Source: Paenibacillus flagellatus
GTDB lineage: Bacteria > Bacillota > Bacilli > Paenibacillales > NBRC-103111
Direction: 5' to 3'
Length of the DNA stretch: 64,000 nucleotides
NCBI RefSeq assembly: GCF_003217775.1
Contig: NZ_QJVJ01000011.1
Location: 186,001 to 250,000 of the forward strand
This document shows, piece by piece, positions 34,384 to 44,417 of this stretch. A program made the position numbers and the translations under genes. How positions within the stretch are numbered: position 1 is the first letter of the stretch; the number at the start of each line of letters is the position of its first letter. The notes beneath the pieces were generated by a model. That model saw only the letters and a program-made list of their open reading frames with translations. It was not told the origin of the DNA and searched no databases.

Positions 34384-36624
34384 CTACATTTCCTCACGCA
34401 GCTTATGCACTGTCCGCGATATCGCCGACAGCTCCTCTTCGCTGATGCGCGAGCCGCTGTACTTCGCTTTCTCGAACAGCAGCAGCAGCGATTCCAAATC
34501 TTTTTGCAGCCACTTGTCTTTGCCGATCCACCGCTGCGCCGCTTCCCGCGCCGTTTCATGCTCGAAACGGGCGTAGCCTTTCCGCTTCGCGTACCGGAGC
34601 AGCCGCTCGAACTCGAGCACGGCGCGCTGGTTCGCGTCCAGCTGGCGGCCGATCGGGCCGACGTAGCGGAGCAACGGCAGGCGCCGGCGGTTCACCCAGA
34701 CGAAGCCGAGCAAAATCGCCGCCGCGACGGCGCCTGCTCCCCAGCCGATCGAGCGCGGCACGACGACCCCGCCCTCTTCCGCCGCCGGTGCGGCCGTCGC
34801 CGGCTCGGAAGGCGTCTCCGGCAGCGGCTCGGCGACGATCTCCTCCTCCGGCGCGAACGACGGAAGCGCGAAGCCGGACGTCGGCTCGAACGGGATCCAG
34901 CCGTAGCCGGGGAAGTACACTTCGACCCACGAATGGGCGTCGGAATTGCGGATCGTATACTCGCCGGCTCCGTCCGGATCGAGCAGCCCTTCCGGCAAAT
35001 TGAGCATTTCCTGATCGATCGCCGTCACGCCCGGCGTATAGCCTTTCACCCAGCGGGCCGGAATGCCGAGCGAGCGCGCCATGACGGCCATCGCCGTCGA
35101 ATAGTAGTCGCAATAGCCTTCCTTGATTTCGAACAGGAACCGGTCGACGAAATCGCGGCTCCGTCCTTTGCTCAAATCCGGCGTATTCGTATACGGGAAC
35201 GTTTTGGCCAAATATTGCTCGAGCAGCTTCACCTTGTCGTACATGTTCGTACCCGACTGCGTTACCTGCAGGGCCAGCTCCTTCACGCGAGCCGGAAGCG
35301 TCTCCGGGAGGAACAAATAGTCCTCGAGCCCCGCCCGGGTCGGCAGCTCCGCAGGCACCTTGCGCAGCTCCGCCTCGTCGACGATCGGCACCTTCGACGT
35401 AACCGTGTACGACTGCGGGTACGATTGCCGCCCGTTCACGACCCACCGCAGCTCGGACAGCCGCGGCGACCATTGCAGCGACGCCAGGCTGGCGTTCGCG
35501 CCTCCGTTCGTGACGCTTTGCACCTTGTCGATCGCGTAAGCCCCGAACAGCACCGGGAACTCGTTCTCCGCCTCCGCCGCCATCGTAACCGTCTGCGTCA
35601 CCTCTACCGTCTTCAGCTGCGACGGGGCGAGTCTCGGGTCCTGCGGGAGCGGCGTATCCGCCGATACCGGCGAAAGCGGCGTCCGCCGCTCGACGTCGCT
35701 CAGAATCCAGCCTTTGCCCGTATAGAGCGAGCGCGTTTCCCCGCGCCAGTAGCTCCGATGAGACGTGACGACCGACATGACCGGCGTGTAGTCGAACGCA
35801 AATTCCCCGCCGAGCGACGAATCGTTCCGGCTGTAGCCGGACGACGACTCGCCGCCGAACGCCGAAGTCGTCCCGTACCCTTTATTGAAAAACGGGATCT
35901 GCTCGCCCCGCATGTTTTTCCACAGCGTATACGGATCGGTCAGCACCGCCCGGACGTCCGGCGCCAGCGTACCCAGGAACACGACGAGCGAGACGAGGAA
36001 GACGATCGGCAGCGCGATGTAGGCCGGGTAATCGGCCAGGTGCGACCAGCCGACCGGATTTTTTTTCTTCAGCCCGGCGAAATGGCGGATGATCAGCAAA
36101 AACAACCCGCAAAAAATGACCGTCGCCGCCTGCTTCCACAAGATAAGGAAGCTGAACGAGTCGCGAATCGCGAAGGCGGTCACCGTCACGACGAGCACGA
36201 CCATGATGCGCCATTTCGCCCGCATCGCCCATAGGGCGATCAGCGTGACGAGCCAGGCCGACAAGGCGAACCAGACGAACGGCGCCAGCTGCATGAAATT
36301 GTCGCGGATCACGAGGCCGACGTCGCGCAGCTTGTCGATCTCCCGGCCGGCGGGCGCGTAATCGAGCACGGAGCCCGAGGCGATCAAGAGAGCCGCCAGC
36401 TGCAGCAGACGGCGGAGCGCCCAATGGAGCCGGGGGAACAGCTCGACGACGACCGTCGCGAGCAAGGTCAGCTTCACGATCGCTATCGTCTCCGGCAGCC
36501 ACACTTGATCTTCCTTCTCGATCCACAGGACGTACTGCAGCAGGAACAGCCCCGTCAGCAACGCCGACAGCCGCTCGTGCCAATCTTGGGTGAGCGCTCT
36601 TTGCCACCATCGTTTCTGTTCCAT
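34384..36624 (-). CDS. Membrane transglutaminase-like protein (TgpA/DUF3488-DUF4129 type)
   Basis: 746 residues. An N-terminal block of six to seven helices (about 15-250), then an external transglutaminase-like domain with catalytic Cys in EGYCDYYSTAMAVMARSLGIP, His in NSDAHSWVEVYFPGYGW and Asp replaced by the family's FEPT region. A single C-terminal helix follows (near 610) and then a cytosolic DUF4129-type segment. The ATG directly follows the stop of the DUF58 gene. moxR-DUF58-transglutaminase operons are common and probably act on envelope proteins. Confidence 0.9.
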   Translation of the reverse strand: MEQKRWWQRALTQDWHERLSALLTGLFLLQYVLWIEKEDQVWLPETIAIVKLTLLATVVVELFPRLHWALRRLLQLAALLIASGSVLDYAPAGREIDKLRDVGLVIRDNFMQLAPFVWFALSAWLVTLIALWAMRAKWRIMVVLVVTVTAFAIRDSFSFLILWKQAATVIFCGLFLLIIRHFAGLKKKNPVGWSHLADYPAYIALPIVFLVSLVVFLGTLAPDVRAVLTDPYTLWKNMRGEQIPFFNKGYGTTSAFGGESSSGYSRNDSSLGGEFAFDYTPVMSVVTSHRSYWRGETRSLYTGKGWILSDVERRTPLSPVSADTPLPQDPRLAPSQLKTVEVTQTVTMAAEAENEFPVLFGAYAIDKVQSVTNGGANASLASLQWSPRLSELRWVVNGRQSYPQSYTVTSKVPIVDEAELRKVPAELPTRAGLEDYLFLPETLPARVKELALQVTQSGTNMYDKVKLLEQYLAKTFPYTNTPDLSKGRSRDFVDRFLFEIKEGYCDYYSTAMAVMARSLGIPARWVKGYTPGVTAIDQEMLNLPEGLLDPDGAGEYTIRNSDAHSWVEVYFPGYGWIPFEPTSGFALPSFAPEEEIVAEPLPETPSEPATAAPAAEEGGVVVPRSIGWGAGAVAAAILLGFVWVNRRRLPLLRYVGPIGRQLDANQRAVLEFERLLRYAKRKGYARFEHETAREAAQRWIGKDKWLQKDLESLLLLFEKAKYSGSRISEEELSAISRTVHKLREEM

Positions 36625-37848
36625 CTATTTACGCCCTCCTAATGCGAGAGCCAGCTCGTCGAGCGACGAAACGGCGTAGCCCATGACGCCCGTCGTCTGC
36701 AAATGCCGCTTCCACCGGTCCTGCTCGGCCGCCGTCACGTCCGCGGCGATCCACATATGACACGGGTTCATTTGCCGCTGCTCGATCCAGGCGAGCGACG
36801 GCGCCAGCGTGTCCCCGAACTGGGGAGTGACGACCGTGAAGAAGATGCCGGGCGTGAACAGCCGGGCCCGGTCCTTCAGCACGTCGATCAGCGGATAGGT
36901 GCCGTCCGGCTCGACGTCGATCAGATGGTTGACGATCACCTTCTGATGGCTCGCGCTCAGCTTCGGCTCGAAATATTTCGAATTTTTCCCGACCGACAGC
37001 AGGCCGACCGCCAAATCCCGGCTCGCCGCGTAATCGAGAAGCGACGCCGCGATCGAAACCGCCAGCTCGAAATGCTCCTTGCTCCGGTAAGCGCGCATGT
37101 TCCGGTCCAGTACGATGACCGTCTTCGGCAGCGATTCGCGTTCGAACTCCTTCGATTTCCACGTGCCCGTCTTCGCCGTCGCGTTCCAGTGGATGCGGGA
37201 CAGCCGATCGCCGTAAATGAATTCGCGCACGCCGTTAATTTGCGTCGTTTCCCGGTGGGACCGGGTCGTCGCGGAATGGTGGTGCACGCCGCGGAACAGC
37301 TGGTGCAGCTGCTTCCATTCCCGGATATGCACCTTTTGCGGCAGCACGCCGAACGAATACGGCAGCTCGAGCCGGCCTTTATGCTGGAACAGCCCGAAAA
37401 TATCTTCGGTCGAGCAATCGGTATCGCCGAAATGGTAATACCCCCGGCGCAGCGGAGGCGTCCGGTACGACACTTCCCCGCGACGCTTCCAGTCCGGGAT
37501 GAGTAACGTCTCGAACAGATGCTCCTCGCCGCCCCGGCGGACGAGCCGGTCCTTGATCGATACGTAAGGAATCGGCCAAAAGCCGGGAATTTGCACTTGG
37601 ATTTGCACCGCAAGCGACGTCCCCGCCTCGACGACCGCTTCGTGCTCCGCATTCAGCAGCGTGCGGCCGCCCTGCGTCTTCGAGATGCCGCTCCACCGGC
37701 TGAGCGCCAAATAGAGGCACAACGCAGCGACGATGATGAAAATCATGAAAGCGAGCTTGCCGCCTTGAAACAGCAAATAAAACAAGCTGAAAGCGAATAA
37801 GGACGCAATGCCCCAAAACCGGGCCGAATATCTCGCGAAAATGCCCAT
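36625..37848 (-). CDS. DUF58 domain protein
   Basis: 407 residues. Two N-terminal helices (about 10-50), a beta-rich region, then the DUF58 vWA-like domain with GVREFIYGDRLSRIHWNATAKTG and the MIDAS-like VIVLDRNMRAYRS. Middle gene of the moxR operon; DUF58 proteins are thought to work with MoxR ATPases as adaptor-like partners. Confidence 0.9.
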   Translation of the reverse strand: MGIFARYSARFWGIASLFAFSLFYLLFQGGKLAFMIFIIVAALCLYLALSRWSGISKTQGGRTLLNAEHEAVVEAGTSLAVQIQVQIPGFWPIPYVSIKDRLVRRGGEEHLFETLLIPDWKRRGEVSYRTPPLRRGYYHFGDTDCSTEDIFGLFQHKGRLELPYSFGVLPQKVHIREWKQLHQLFRGVHHHSATTRSHRETTQINGVREFIYGDRLSRIHWNATAKTGTWKSKEFERESLPKTVIVLDRNMRAYRSKEHFELAVSIAASLLDYAASRDLAVGLLSVGKNSKYFEPKLSASHQKVIVNHLIDVEPDGTYPLIDVLKDRARLFTPGIFFTVVTPQFGDTLAPSLAWIEQRQMNPCHMWIAADVTAAEQDRWKRHLQTTGVMGYAVSSLDELALALGGRK

Positions 37849-37882
37849 CTGAACCGCTCACCCCGTTTCCGCGCGCAATCCG

Positions 37883-38842
37883 CTATTTCTCGAGACGGAC
37901 GGGTACCCGCACGTTCTGGAATATCGACTCGAATACCGAATCGAGCGTCGTGCCGTCGATTCTCGCCTCGGAATGAAGAATCATCCGGTGACCTAGCACG
38001 TACGGCGTCAAATATTTGATGTCGTCCGGTATGACGTAATCGCGCTCGCGCAAATAGGCGAGCGCCTTCGCCGCCTGCAGCAGGGCGATCGTCGCCCGCG
38101 GGCTGGCGCCGAGGAACACCGCGGAATGCTCGCGCGTCTTTCGCGCGATCGAGACGACGTAATCGGCAACGGCGTCGTCGACATGCACCTGTCTCGCGCG
38201 AAGCTGCATATCCGTCAGGCGCTCGACCGTCGTCACCGGCTCCAGCCGGTCGACCGGATGGCCGCTCGCCTGCGAGAACAGCATCCGCTTCTCCGTCTCA
38301 TGGTCCGGATAGCCGAGGCTGAATTTCATCATGAATCGGTCCAGCTGCGCTTCCGGCAGCACGTACGTGCCTTCGAAATCGATCGGGTTTTGCGTCGCCA
38401 GCAGCAGAAAAGGCGCCGGCAGCGGATAGCAGTCGCCGTCCACGGTGACGTGACGCTCCTCCATCGCCTCGAGCAGCGCGGACTGCGTCTTCGTCGTCGC
38501 CCGGTTGATCTCGTCGGCCAGCAATATGTTCGTCATGACCGGCCCCGGCCGGAACAAAAACGTTTCTTGTTTCGGGTGATAAATCGAAACCCCGGTTATG
38601 TCGGTCGGCAGCAGGTCGGGATTGCATTGGATACGGCGGAACTGGCCTTGTACGGACTTGGCCAACGCTTTGATCAGAACGGTCTTGCCGGTTCCCGGCA
38701 CGTCTTCGAGCAGAACGTGTCCGCCCGCGAGCGCGGCGGCGAGCAGCAATTCGACTTCCGTCTCCTTGCCCAGAATGCAGGATTCCAAATTTGCCTTCAA
38801 TTGCTTCAAAATGGTTAAATCTTCCTTAAACGTCGCATCCAT
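37883..38842 (-). CDS. MoxR-family AAA+ ATPase
   Basis: 319 residues. Walker A EDVPGTGKTVLIKAL, Walker B LLADEINRATTKTQSALLEAMEE, sensor 1 LLATQNPIDFEGTY and the C-terminal lid are complete. The ATG at 38842 (MDATFKED) has GGAG nine bases upstream; a TTG at 38890 is less likely. First gene of the operon with DUF58 and transglutaminase partners; MoxR ATPases act as chaperones. Confidence 0.93.
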   Translation of the reverse strand: MDATFKEDLTILKQLKANLESCILGKETEVELLLAAALAGGHVLLEDVPGTGKTVLIKALAKSVQGQFRRIQCNPDLLPTDITGVSIYHPKQETFLFRPGPVMTNILLADEINRATTKTQSALLEAMEERHVTVDGDCYPLPAPFLLLATQNPIDFEGTYVLPEAQLDRFMMKFSLGYPDHETEKRMLFSQASGHPVDRLEPVTTVERLTDMQLRARQVHVDDAVADYVVSIARKTREHSAVFLGASPRATIALLQAAKALAYLRERDYVIPDDIKYLTPYVLGHRMILHSEARIDGTTLDSVFESIFQNVRVPVRLEK

Positions 38843-39100
38843 CTCGTCCTGCTCCTCTCCATGATCCGTAGTGCCGTTCGCGTCAGACAATAGTTGCTAA
38901 TTCTATATTACAAGAATTGAAAAACCGCGTATAGGCCTTCGTTGTTAGAAAAAAGTGTCTGCCTGTTGGAGGAAACGGGCCGTACGCCGAGTCGGTTCGA
39001 CGCGAACGCGCTTTCCTGTATACGTTTCCAGCAGCGGAAGGTTTCATCCGCGATGCAAATTGTTCGACGGAAAACTCCTCCGCTTCCGCCGTCGACACGA
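38843..39100. other. Intergenic region upstream of moxR
   Basis: AT-rich near 38890-38950 and presumably holds the moxR promoter, but I could not fix a convincing -35/-10 pair. No gene supported. Confidence 0.4.
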
Positions 39101-39131
39101 AAGGCCGCCCTCCCGAAGGAGAACGGCCTGG
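39101..39131 (-). terminator. Terminator of the LtaS-like gene
   Basis: Minus strand: AGGCCGTTCTCC, TTCG tetraloop, GGAGGGCGGCCT, then TTTCGTG. It sits about 20 bases past the stop; the T-run is short. Confidence 0.6.
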
Positions 39132-39152
39132 CAGCTTGGTCCTAATTCCGTA

Positions 39153-41264
39153 TTACGGCTTCGAAGCGGCCGTCATCGTGAACACGTTCGATTCGGCGAT
39201 GACGATCTCCTTCGAGTCCAGCACTTTCACTTGAATGTCCGCCTTGCCGGCTTTGAGCGCATCCGGCGGCAGCTTCGCGGTCAGCGCTCCGTCCTTGCCC
39301 CGCTGCGTCTCGACCGGCTTCCCGTTGACGTACACCTTGCCGAGCGCCGGAAGGTTCCGGCCCGTCACGACGATTCCCGCATCCGCTCCGCTTTTTTGCG
39401 GATCGGTCGCGACCTGCTCGATCGTCAACGGTCCGAAGCCGAGGAAGTAGTTCGGATTGACGATTTTGTTCTTGACGTCCCCATACGCGTGCTGCTCGCC
39501 GAACAATATATCGTATTGGAGAAGCTCGTACTGCTTCAAGTCGGCTTCGTTGATATTCATTTCGGTATAATAGCTTTTCGGCGGGATGACCGGATATTTC
39601 TTCGACAGCTCGCGCAAATAGTCGGTATAATACGAGCCGGGCAGCTTCGCTTTGTCCAGCACGTAGGAAGACAGGAACGACGGGCTCATATGAAGCGATT
39701 CCTTCTGCTGCGGCGTAAAATTGTCCCATACGACGAGCGGCGTCCGGTACATCTTGTTCAGGAAGTCGGGGTCGCTTTCGCCCGTAATCCATTTCGCATC
39801 CTTGTACGCCTTGTACTCGTCGCCCAAATACGGCAGATGGTCGCCGAAAAAGACGATAATCGTAGGCTCCGGCGATTTCTGATAATGCTCGACGAGCGTC
39901 CGCAGCATTTTGTCCGCGTCCTGGGTGCCCTGTGCGTACGTCTCCAGCATGCCGCGCGTGTCCGCCGGCACGTCGCCTTCGACCTTGATCGTGTTTTCCT
40001 TGAACTTGCCGGGATAGTAGTGGAAATGGTTCTCCATCGTGTTCGCGAACACGAAATCCCGCTCCGGCGTCTTGGCCGTCTGCTCGATGATCAGCTTGCT
40101 CACTTCGCTGTCGGCGATGTAGGCCCCCTCATACACCGGATCGAAAAATTCGAGCGGAATGTACTGCGCGAAGCCGAAGTTTTGATACACCTTGTCGGCG
40201 TTGAAATACCAGCGGTGGAACGGGCTGATCGCCGTCGCGTAATAGCCTTGGCGGGCCAAGATGCCGGCAAGCGAATCGACGGGATGCGTAATGTGCTGGT
40301 TGTACGGAATCGTCCCTTGCGGGAGGAACCGCATCGAGTTGCCCGTCAGCACCTCGAACTCGACGTTGGCCGTGCCGCCGCCGAATTGGGGCGACAGCAG
40401 CGTGCCCGTCGTCGTCTTTTGCTGCAGCTCGTGATAGAACGGCATCGGATCCCTACTGAACTTGACATCCTTCAGCTGCGACGGGTCCCACAACGATTCG
40501 CTCAGCACGACGATGACGTTCGGCTTGACGGACGACTCGGCGGCGCCTCCGCCGACCTGCGGCTGGACGCTCGTGGCGACGATTTCGGCGATCGCCTTGT
40601 TATCGTAATCTTTCATCTTGTCCACGTTCATATAATCGAGATTGAGAACGGATGCAAGAAGAAGGCCGTTCGTCTCGACGTGCTCGGATTGGTCCCACGG
40701 AATGGCCCCGATGCCGAACGCGCTCTTGACCGGGATCGGCTTGTCGGTATACACGACGGCAACGAGCGCTATGGCGAATACGGCAATGGCGGCCCGCTCC
40801 TTCCAGCGGATCACCTTGACGACGCGGTTCGTCTTGTACAGCAGCAGCCAGCTGACGGCCAGGAAGACGACGATGTCGGCGATCAGCTCGAACGTGACGA
40901 TGTTTTTCAAATATTCGGCCATGTCGCTCGCTTCCCCGGTCAGGACGAAGTCCCACGGCAGCAGCGGCACGCCCAGCATCTTCGACTTGACGCCGCTTAC
41001 GAGAGCGAGCGCGAAGCCGATGCCGGCTACGATCCAATACGAAAGCCTCATTCGTCCGGTAGCCGCCGTAAGCGCGAGCAGCGCCCCGAACACGAAAGCC
41101 CCGTTCAGCGCGAAGGCCGGGATGTGCAGAAAGCTCCACTTGATCGCGCCCCATGTATGGTTGCGGCTTAATTCCTCCATGAACAAGACGAGCCAGCCGG
41201 TCAATACGAACATCAGGTACCGGTCTTTCAAATACGCTCCCGCGAGTTTTGCCCATTTCCCCAT
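39153..41264 (-). CDS. LtaS-family sulfatase-fold enzyme with C-terminal IPT/TIG-like domain
   Basis: 703 residues, longer than the usual 620-650. Five N-terminal helices (about 5-170) are followed by an extracellular alkaline-phosphatase-fold domain. The catalytic Thr is near residue 298 in GGGTANVEFEVLTG; metal-site regions VVLSESLWD and FGDHLPYLGDEY are intact. This family polymerises glycerol phosphate onto a glycolipid to make lipoteichoic acid. An extra C-terminal domain (about 605-690: GIVVTGRNLPALGKVYVNG) looks like an IPT/TIG beta-sandwich. Start at 41264 (MGKWAKLAG) after GGGAG. Confidence 0.88.
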   Translation of the reverse strand: MGKWAKLAGAYLKDRYLMFVLTGWLVLFMEELSRNHTWGAIKWSFLHIPAFALNGAFVFGALLALTAATGRMRLSYWIVAGIGFALALVSGVKSKMLGVPLLPWDFVLTGEASDMAEYLKNIVTFELIADIVVFLAVSWLLLYKTNRVVKVIRWKERAAIAVFAIALVAVVYTDKPIPVKSAFGIGAIPWDQSEHVETNGLLLASVLNLDYMNVDKMKDYDNKAIAEIVATSVQPQVGGGAAESSVKPNVIVVLSESLWDPSQLKDVKFSRDPMPFYHELQQKTTTGTLLSPQFGGGTANVEFEVLTGNSMRFLPQGTIPYNQHITHPVDSLAGILARQGYYATAISPFHRWYFNADKVYQNFGFAQYIPLEFFDPVYEGAYIADSEVSKLIIEQTAKTPERDFVFANTMENHFHYYPGKFKENTIKVEGDVPADTRGMLETYAQGTQDADKMLRTLVEHYQKSPEPTIIVFFGDHLPYLGDEYKAYKDAKWITGESDPDFLNKMYRTPLVVWDNFTPQQKESLHMSPSFLSSYVLDKAKLPGSYYTDYLRELSKKYPVIPPKSYYTEMNINEADLKQYELLQYDILFGEQHAYGDVKNKIVNPNYFLGFGPLTIEQVATDPQKSGADAGIVVTGRNLPALGKVYVNGKPVETQRGKDGALTAKLPPDALKAGKADIQVKVLDSKEIVIAESNVFTMTAASKP

Positions 41265-41380
41265 TGAACCAATCTCCCAATCTATCAAAGGATTTCCTCT
41301 ATGAACCGGCCCGAATCGAAATAAGTCTGAACGAAAGAGGATCAAGGTCGCCATATGAAGTTCTTGTAAACGTCTAAGCC

Positions 41381-41409
41381 ATTATATCACGAGTGGAAAC
41401 GGCCTACAA
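41381..41409 (-). promoter_or_regulatory. Promoter of the LtaS-like gene
   Basis: Minus strand: TTGTAG (41404-41409), 17-base spacer ending TGA, TATAAT (41381-41386). The TGA gives an extended -10. Leaves a 5' UTR of about 110 bases. Confidence 0.75.
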
Positions 41410-41442
41410 AGCTAACAATTATGCCAAGTCGCCCTGTTCGCG

Positions 41443-41478
41443 GCAAAAAGCGGACCGGCCGTTATCCGCCGATCCGCC
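41443..41478 (-). terminator. Terminator of the spoVA operon
   Basis: Minus strand: GCGGATCGGC/GCCGGTCCGC stem with 8-base loop, followed by TTTTTG. Confidence 0.8.
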
Positions 41479-41493
41479 CGGCGACGATCCGTC

Positions 41494-41868
41494 TTAGCCC
41501 TTCGGCTTGACGAACGTCGCCGCGAGAAACGAGAAGATGATCGCGGCGGATATGCCGGCGCTCGTCACCTCGAAAATGCCGGTGATGATGCCGACCGCGC
41601 CGTGAAGCTTGTATTCCTGCAGGGCGCCGTGAACGAGCGAATTGCCGAAGCTCGTAATCGGCACCGTCGCTCCCGCCCCGGCGAATTCGATGAACCGGTC
41701 GTACAAGCTTTTGTTGCCGATCATGATCCCGTCCACGATCGCGCCGACGACGACGAGCGTGCTCATCGTATGGGCCGGCGTCAGACGTCCGGCGTCCATC
41801 ATGAGCTGTCCGACGACGCATATCGCGCCCCCGATGACGAACGCCCATATCAGCTGCATCCAATCCAT
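41494..41868 (-). CDS. spoVAEb: Stage V sporulation protein AEb
   Basis: 124 residues, four hydrophobic helices. Characteristic of Spo[37 protein letters not shown] and [17 protein letters not shown]. Inner-membrane component of the channel that moves Ca-dipicolinate into the forespore and releases it on germination. Start at 41868 (MDWMQL) follows GGAG within the spoVAD end; the genes are seven bases apart. Confidence 0.95.
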   Translation of the reverse strand: MDWMQLIWAFVIGGAICVVGQLMMDAGRLTPAHTMSTLVVVGAIVDGIMIGNKSLYDRFIEFAGAGATVPITSFGNSLVHGALQEYKLHGAVGIITGIFEVTSAGISAAIIFSFLAATFVKPKG

Positions 41869-41875
41869 AGTCGAT

Positions 41876-42889
41876 TCAGCTCCTTCCGCTTTCGATGGCG
41901 ACCGCATGCGCGATGCAGGGGATGCTTTCCCCTTGCTGGTACGACAGCGGGGACAGAAGCGCGCCCGTCGCCACGACGAGCAGCCGGTTCAGCTCGCCGG
42001 CCTTCATCCGCTTGAGCAAATGCCCGTACGTCACGACGGCCGAGCAGGCGCAGCCGCTGCCGCCGGCTTGCACCGACTGGCGTTCGACGTCGTAGACGAG
42101 CAGACCGCAATCGTAATAATTGGTCTGATCGATCCGGACGTTATGCTTGTCGAACAGCTCGCGGGCGATCGAGTAGCCGACCGAAGCCAAGTCGCCGGTG
42201 ACGATCATGTCGTAATCCCCCGGCTCGAGCCCCGTATCGCGGAAATGCGCCTGAATCGTATCGACCGCGGCCGGCGCCATGGCGGCGCCCATATTGAACG
42301 GGTCCTTGATGCCCATGTCGACGACGCGGCCGATCGTCGCTCTCGTCACCCGGGGCCCTTCTCCCGAAGCGCCGATAACCGCCGCCCCCGAGCCGGTAAC
42401 CGTATATTGCGCCGTCGGCGGCTTCTGCGAGCCGTATTCGGTCGGATAGCGGAACTGCTTCTCGACGGTGCAGTTATGGCTCGCGGTCGCCGCAATGGCG
42501 TGCTTCGCCGCTCCGGAGCTGACGATGAGCGAGGCGAGCGCCAAGCTTTCCATCGAGGTCGAGCATGCGCCGAACACGCCCAAGTACGGAACGGCCAACG
42601 TCCGGGCGGCGAACGTGGCGCTGATGATCTGGTTGAGCAGGTCGCCCGCCACGAACATTTGGATGTCGCCGTTCGTCAGCCCGGCGTTTTCGACCGCCAG
42701 CTTGGTCGATTCCTCGAGCAGCTTGCGTTCCGCCTTCTCCCAGCTGTCTTGACCGAGCATCAAATCGCCGTGCACGATGTCGAAATCGCGGGCGAGCGGG
42801 CCCGCCGCTTCGTCCGGACCGACGACGGTCGCGGTCGACAGGATGACGGGGGGCTGCGCGAACGTCCACGTCTGATGTCCCGTCAGCAT
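41876..42889 (-). CDS. spoVAD: Stage V sporulation protein AD
   Basis: 337 residues, thiolase-like fold; SpoVAD binds dipicolinic acid. Family motifs [33 protein letters not shown] and [17 protein letters not shown] are intact. GGGAGGGAG precedes its ATG; it begins one base after the spoVAC stop. Confidence 0.96.
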   Translation of the reverse strand: MLTGHQTWTFAQPPVILSTATVVGPDEAAGPLARDFDIVHGDLMLGQDSWEKAERKLLEESTKLAVENAGLTNGDIQMFVAGDLLNQIISATFAARTLAVPYLGVFGACSTSMESLALASLIVSSGAAKHAIAATASHNCTVEKQFRYPTEYGSQKPPTAQYTVTGSGAAVIGASGEGPRVTRATIGRVVDMGIKDPFNMGAAMAPAAVDTIQAHFRDTGLEPGDYDMIVTGDLASVGYSIARELFDKHNVRIDQTNYYDCGLLVYDVERQSVQAGGSGCACSAVVTYGHLLKRMKAGELNRLLVVATGALLSPLSYQQGESIPCIAHAVAIESGRS

Positions 42890-42890
42890 G

Positions 42891-43376
42891 TCAGCTCCCT
42901 CCCAGTCCGAGAAACATATGAACGATGCCGACGAGGAAAGCGGCCACCGTGCCGAAGACGATGACCGAGCCGGCCAGCTTGAACATGTTGCCTCCGGTGC
43001 CGAGCACGAGCCCTTCGCTCCGATGCTCGATCGCCGCCGAGCACATCGAGTTGGCGAAGCCGGTAACCGGTACGGCGGAACCCGCTCCGGCCCATTGGGC
43101 GATTTTGTCGTACACGCCCAGACTGGTCAAGACGACCGAAAGGAAGATAAGCACCGCCACGGTCGGACTTCCGGCCGTTTTCTCGGTAAAGCCGAACCAA
43201 TGGATAAACATTTCCGTCAGCAGCTGGCCGATCGCGCATATCGTTCCGCCGGCGATAAACGCGCGGACGCAATTGCGGACGATCGGCCGCGGCGGTTCTT
43301 TCTGCTTGGCAAGCGACTGGTACTCTTGCTGGACCGGGGTGAGCTTCTTTTTTTTCTGGGCGGCCATCGTTGCCAT
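42891..43376 (-). CDS. spoVAC: Stage V sporulation protein AC
   Basis: 161 residues, four to five helices, mechanosensitive-channel-like component of the DPA channel. Motifs RNCVRAFIAGGTICAIGQ and GSAVPVTGFANSMCSAAIE are typical. Start at 43376 (MATMAAQ) with AAGGAG eight bases upstream. The lysine-rich N-terminus is normal for the family. First spoVA gene here, preceded by a DUF421 gene in the same orientation. Confidence 0.95.
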   Translation of the reverse strand: MATMAAQKKKKLTPVQQEYQSLAKQKEPPRPIVRNCVRAFIAGGTICAIGQLLTEMFIHWFGFTEKTAGSPTVAVLIFLSVVLTSLGVYDKIAQWAGAGSAVPVTGFANSMCSAAIEHRSEGLVLGTGGNMFKLAGSVIVFGTVAAFLVGIVHMFLGLGGS

Positions 43377-43411
43377 TCGCATCTCTCCTTCCGTTCTGGT
43401 AAAAAGGCGGC

Positions 43412-44272
43412 TTACCGCTTCAAATAGGGCTCGACCTGCTCGACGACGCGCTTCATGGACATGACGCCGTCGGCATACAGCTCCTTCGCCTGGCGGTCTT
43501 CGGACGCCAACGCGAACAGCTCCAAGTCGGCTTCGCATTTTTTGAGCGTCGCCCACAGCAGCTTGCGGGAGCAGGGCTTCGGCACCTTCAGTTGATCGTC
43601 GTACAGATCGACGCTCAATTGGCCGTAGCCGTCCACTTGGGCCAAATAGACGTTTTCTTGGGCTACCCCCAGTTTCTCCAGCTCGGCGCTTAACCATCCG
43701 CGGCTCAGTCCCGCCGTCGCGAGCGGCTCGTCCATGATTTCCCCATCCATAATGACGACTTGGGGCTCCGGTTCGTTCGCTACTTGGATGCCGAGATGTC
43801 TCGGCGTAAGCGGCTGGTTTTCGCGGGTCAACAGGACGCTGACGTCCCCGTCGGTTTCCAGCACGGCGAATTCGACGTCGGCCAGACGGAACGCGTTCTT
43901 TTTGCGCAGCTCCTCGAGCAGCTCGTCCGACGTAAACCGGGTTTTCTTCAAATTGTCTTCGAGCACCTTGCCGTCCTTCACGAGCACCGTCGCTTCCCCC
44001 TCGAACCAATGGCGGATATGCTTGCTCTTCATGGACAGCTTCTCGAGCCCGATCGGAATGAGCGTCCAGATAAGAATCCCCGTTACGCCGTGCCAAAAGT
44101 GGCTTTCCATCTCCAACGAAATGAAGCCGGCAATGTCACCGATCGTAATGCCTACGATGTAATGGAAAAAATTGAGCTCGGACAGCTGCTTTTTGCCGAG
44201 CAATCGGGTCAACAGGAATAGCACCGCTACGGCGGCGGCGGACCTCCAGACGATTTCCGTCCATATCGGCAT
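43412..44272 (-). CDS. DUF421 (YetF-like) membrane protein
   Basis: 286 residues. Three N-terminal helices (about 10-80, including LLGKKQLSELNFFHYIVGITIGD) followed by the DUF421 cytosolic domain (KHIRHWFEGEATVLVKDGKV, RFTSDELLEELRKKN, DVEFAVLETDGDVSV) and an extra C-terminal region (about 200-286). It is upstream of and in line with spoVAC, 35 bases apart. DUF421 proteins accompany spoVA genes in several spore formers; function is unknown. Confidence 0.9.
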   Translation of the reverse strand: MPIWTEIVWRSAAAVAVLFLLTRLLGKKQLSELNFFHYIVGITIGDIAGFISLEMESHFWHGVTGILIWTLIPIGLEKLSMKSKHIRHWFEGEATVLVKDGKVLEDNLKKTRFTSDELLEELRKKNAFRLADVEFAVLETDGDVSVLLTRENQPLTPRHLGIQVANEPEPQVVIMDGEIMDEPLATAGLSRGWLSAELEKLGVAQENVYLAQVDGYGQLSVDLYDDQLKVPKPCSRKLLWATLKKCEADLELFALASEDRQAKELYADGVMSMKRVVEQVEPYLKR

Positions 44273-44417
44273 CGCATGCTCCCCGTTTCTTCTCGTTGGA
44301 TATGTGCCCCGTTATTATTGGTAAAAGGAACGAGCGGATTTCGTGACAGTTTTTAACAGGAAAGGATTCCGGCCCGATACGGGCATAGTAGTGTTGGAAA
44401 CGGAGGTGATGATCGAA

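Noticed and set aside
34180-36234. 684-codon plus-strand frame antisense to the transglutaminase gene
   Set aside because: Arg-rich antisense shadow that also reads through the 16-bp hairpin; no RBS or domains.
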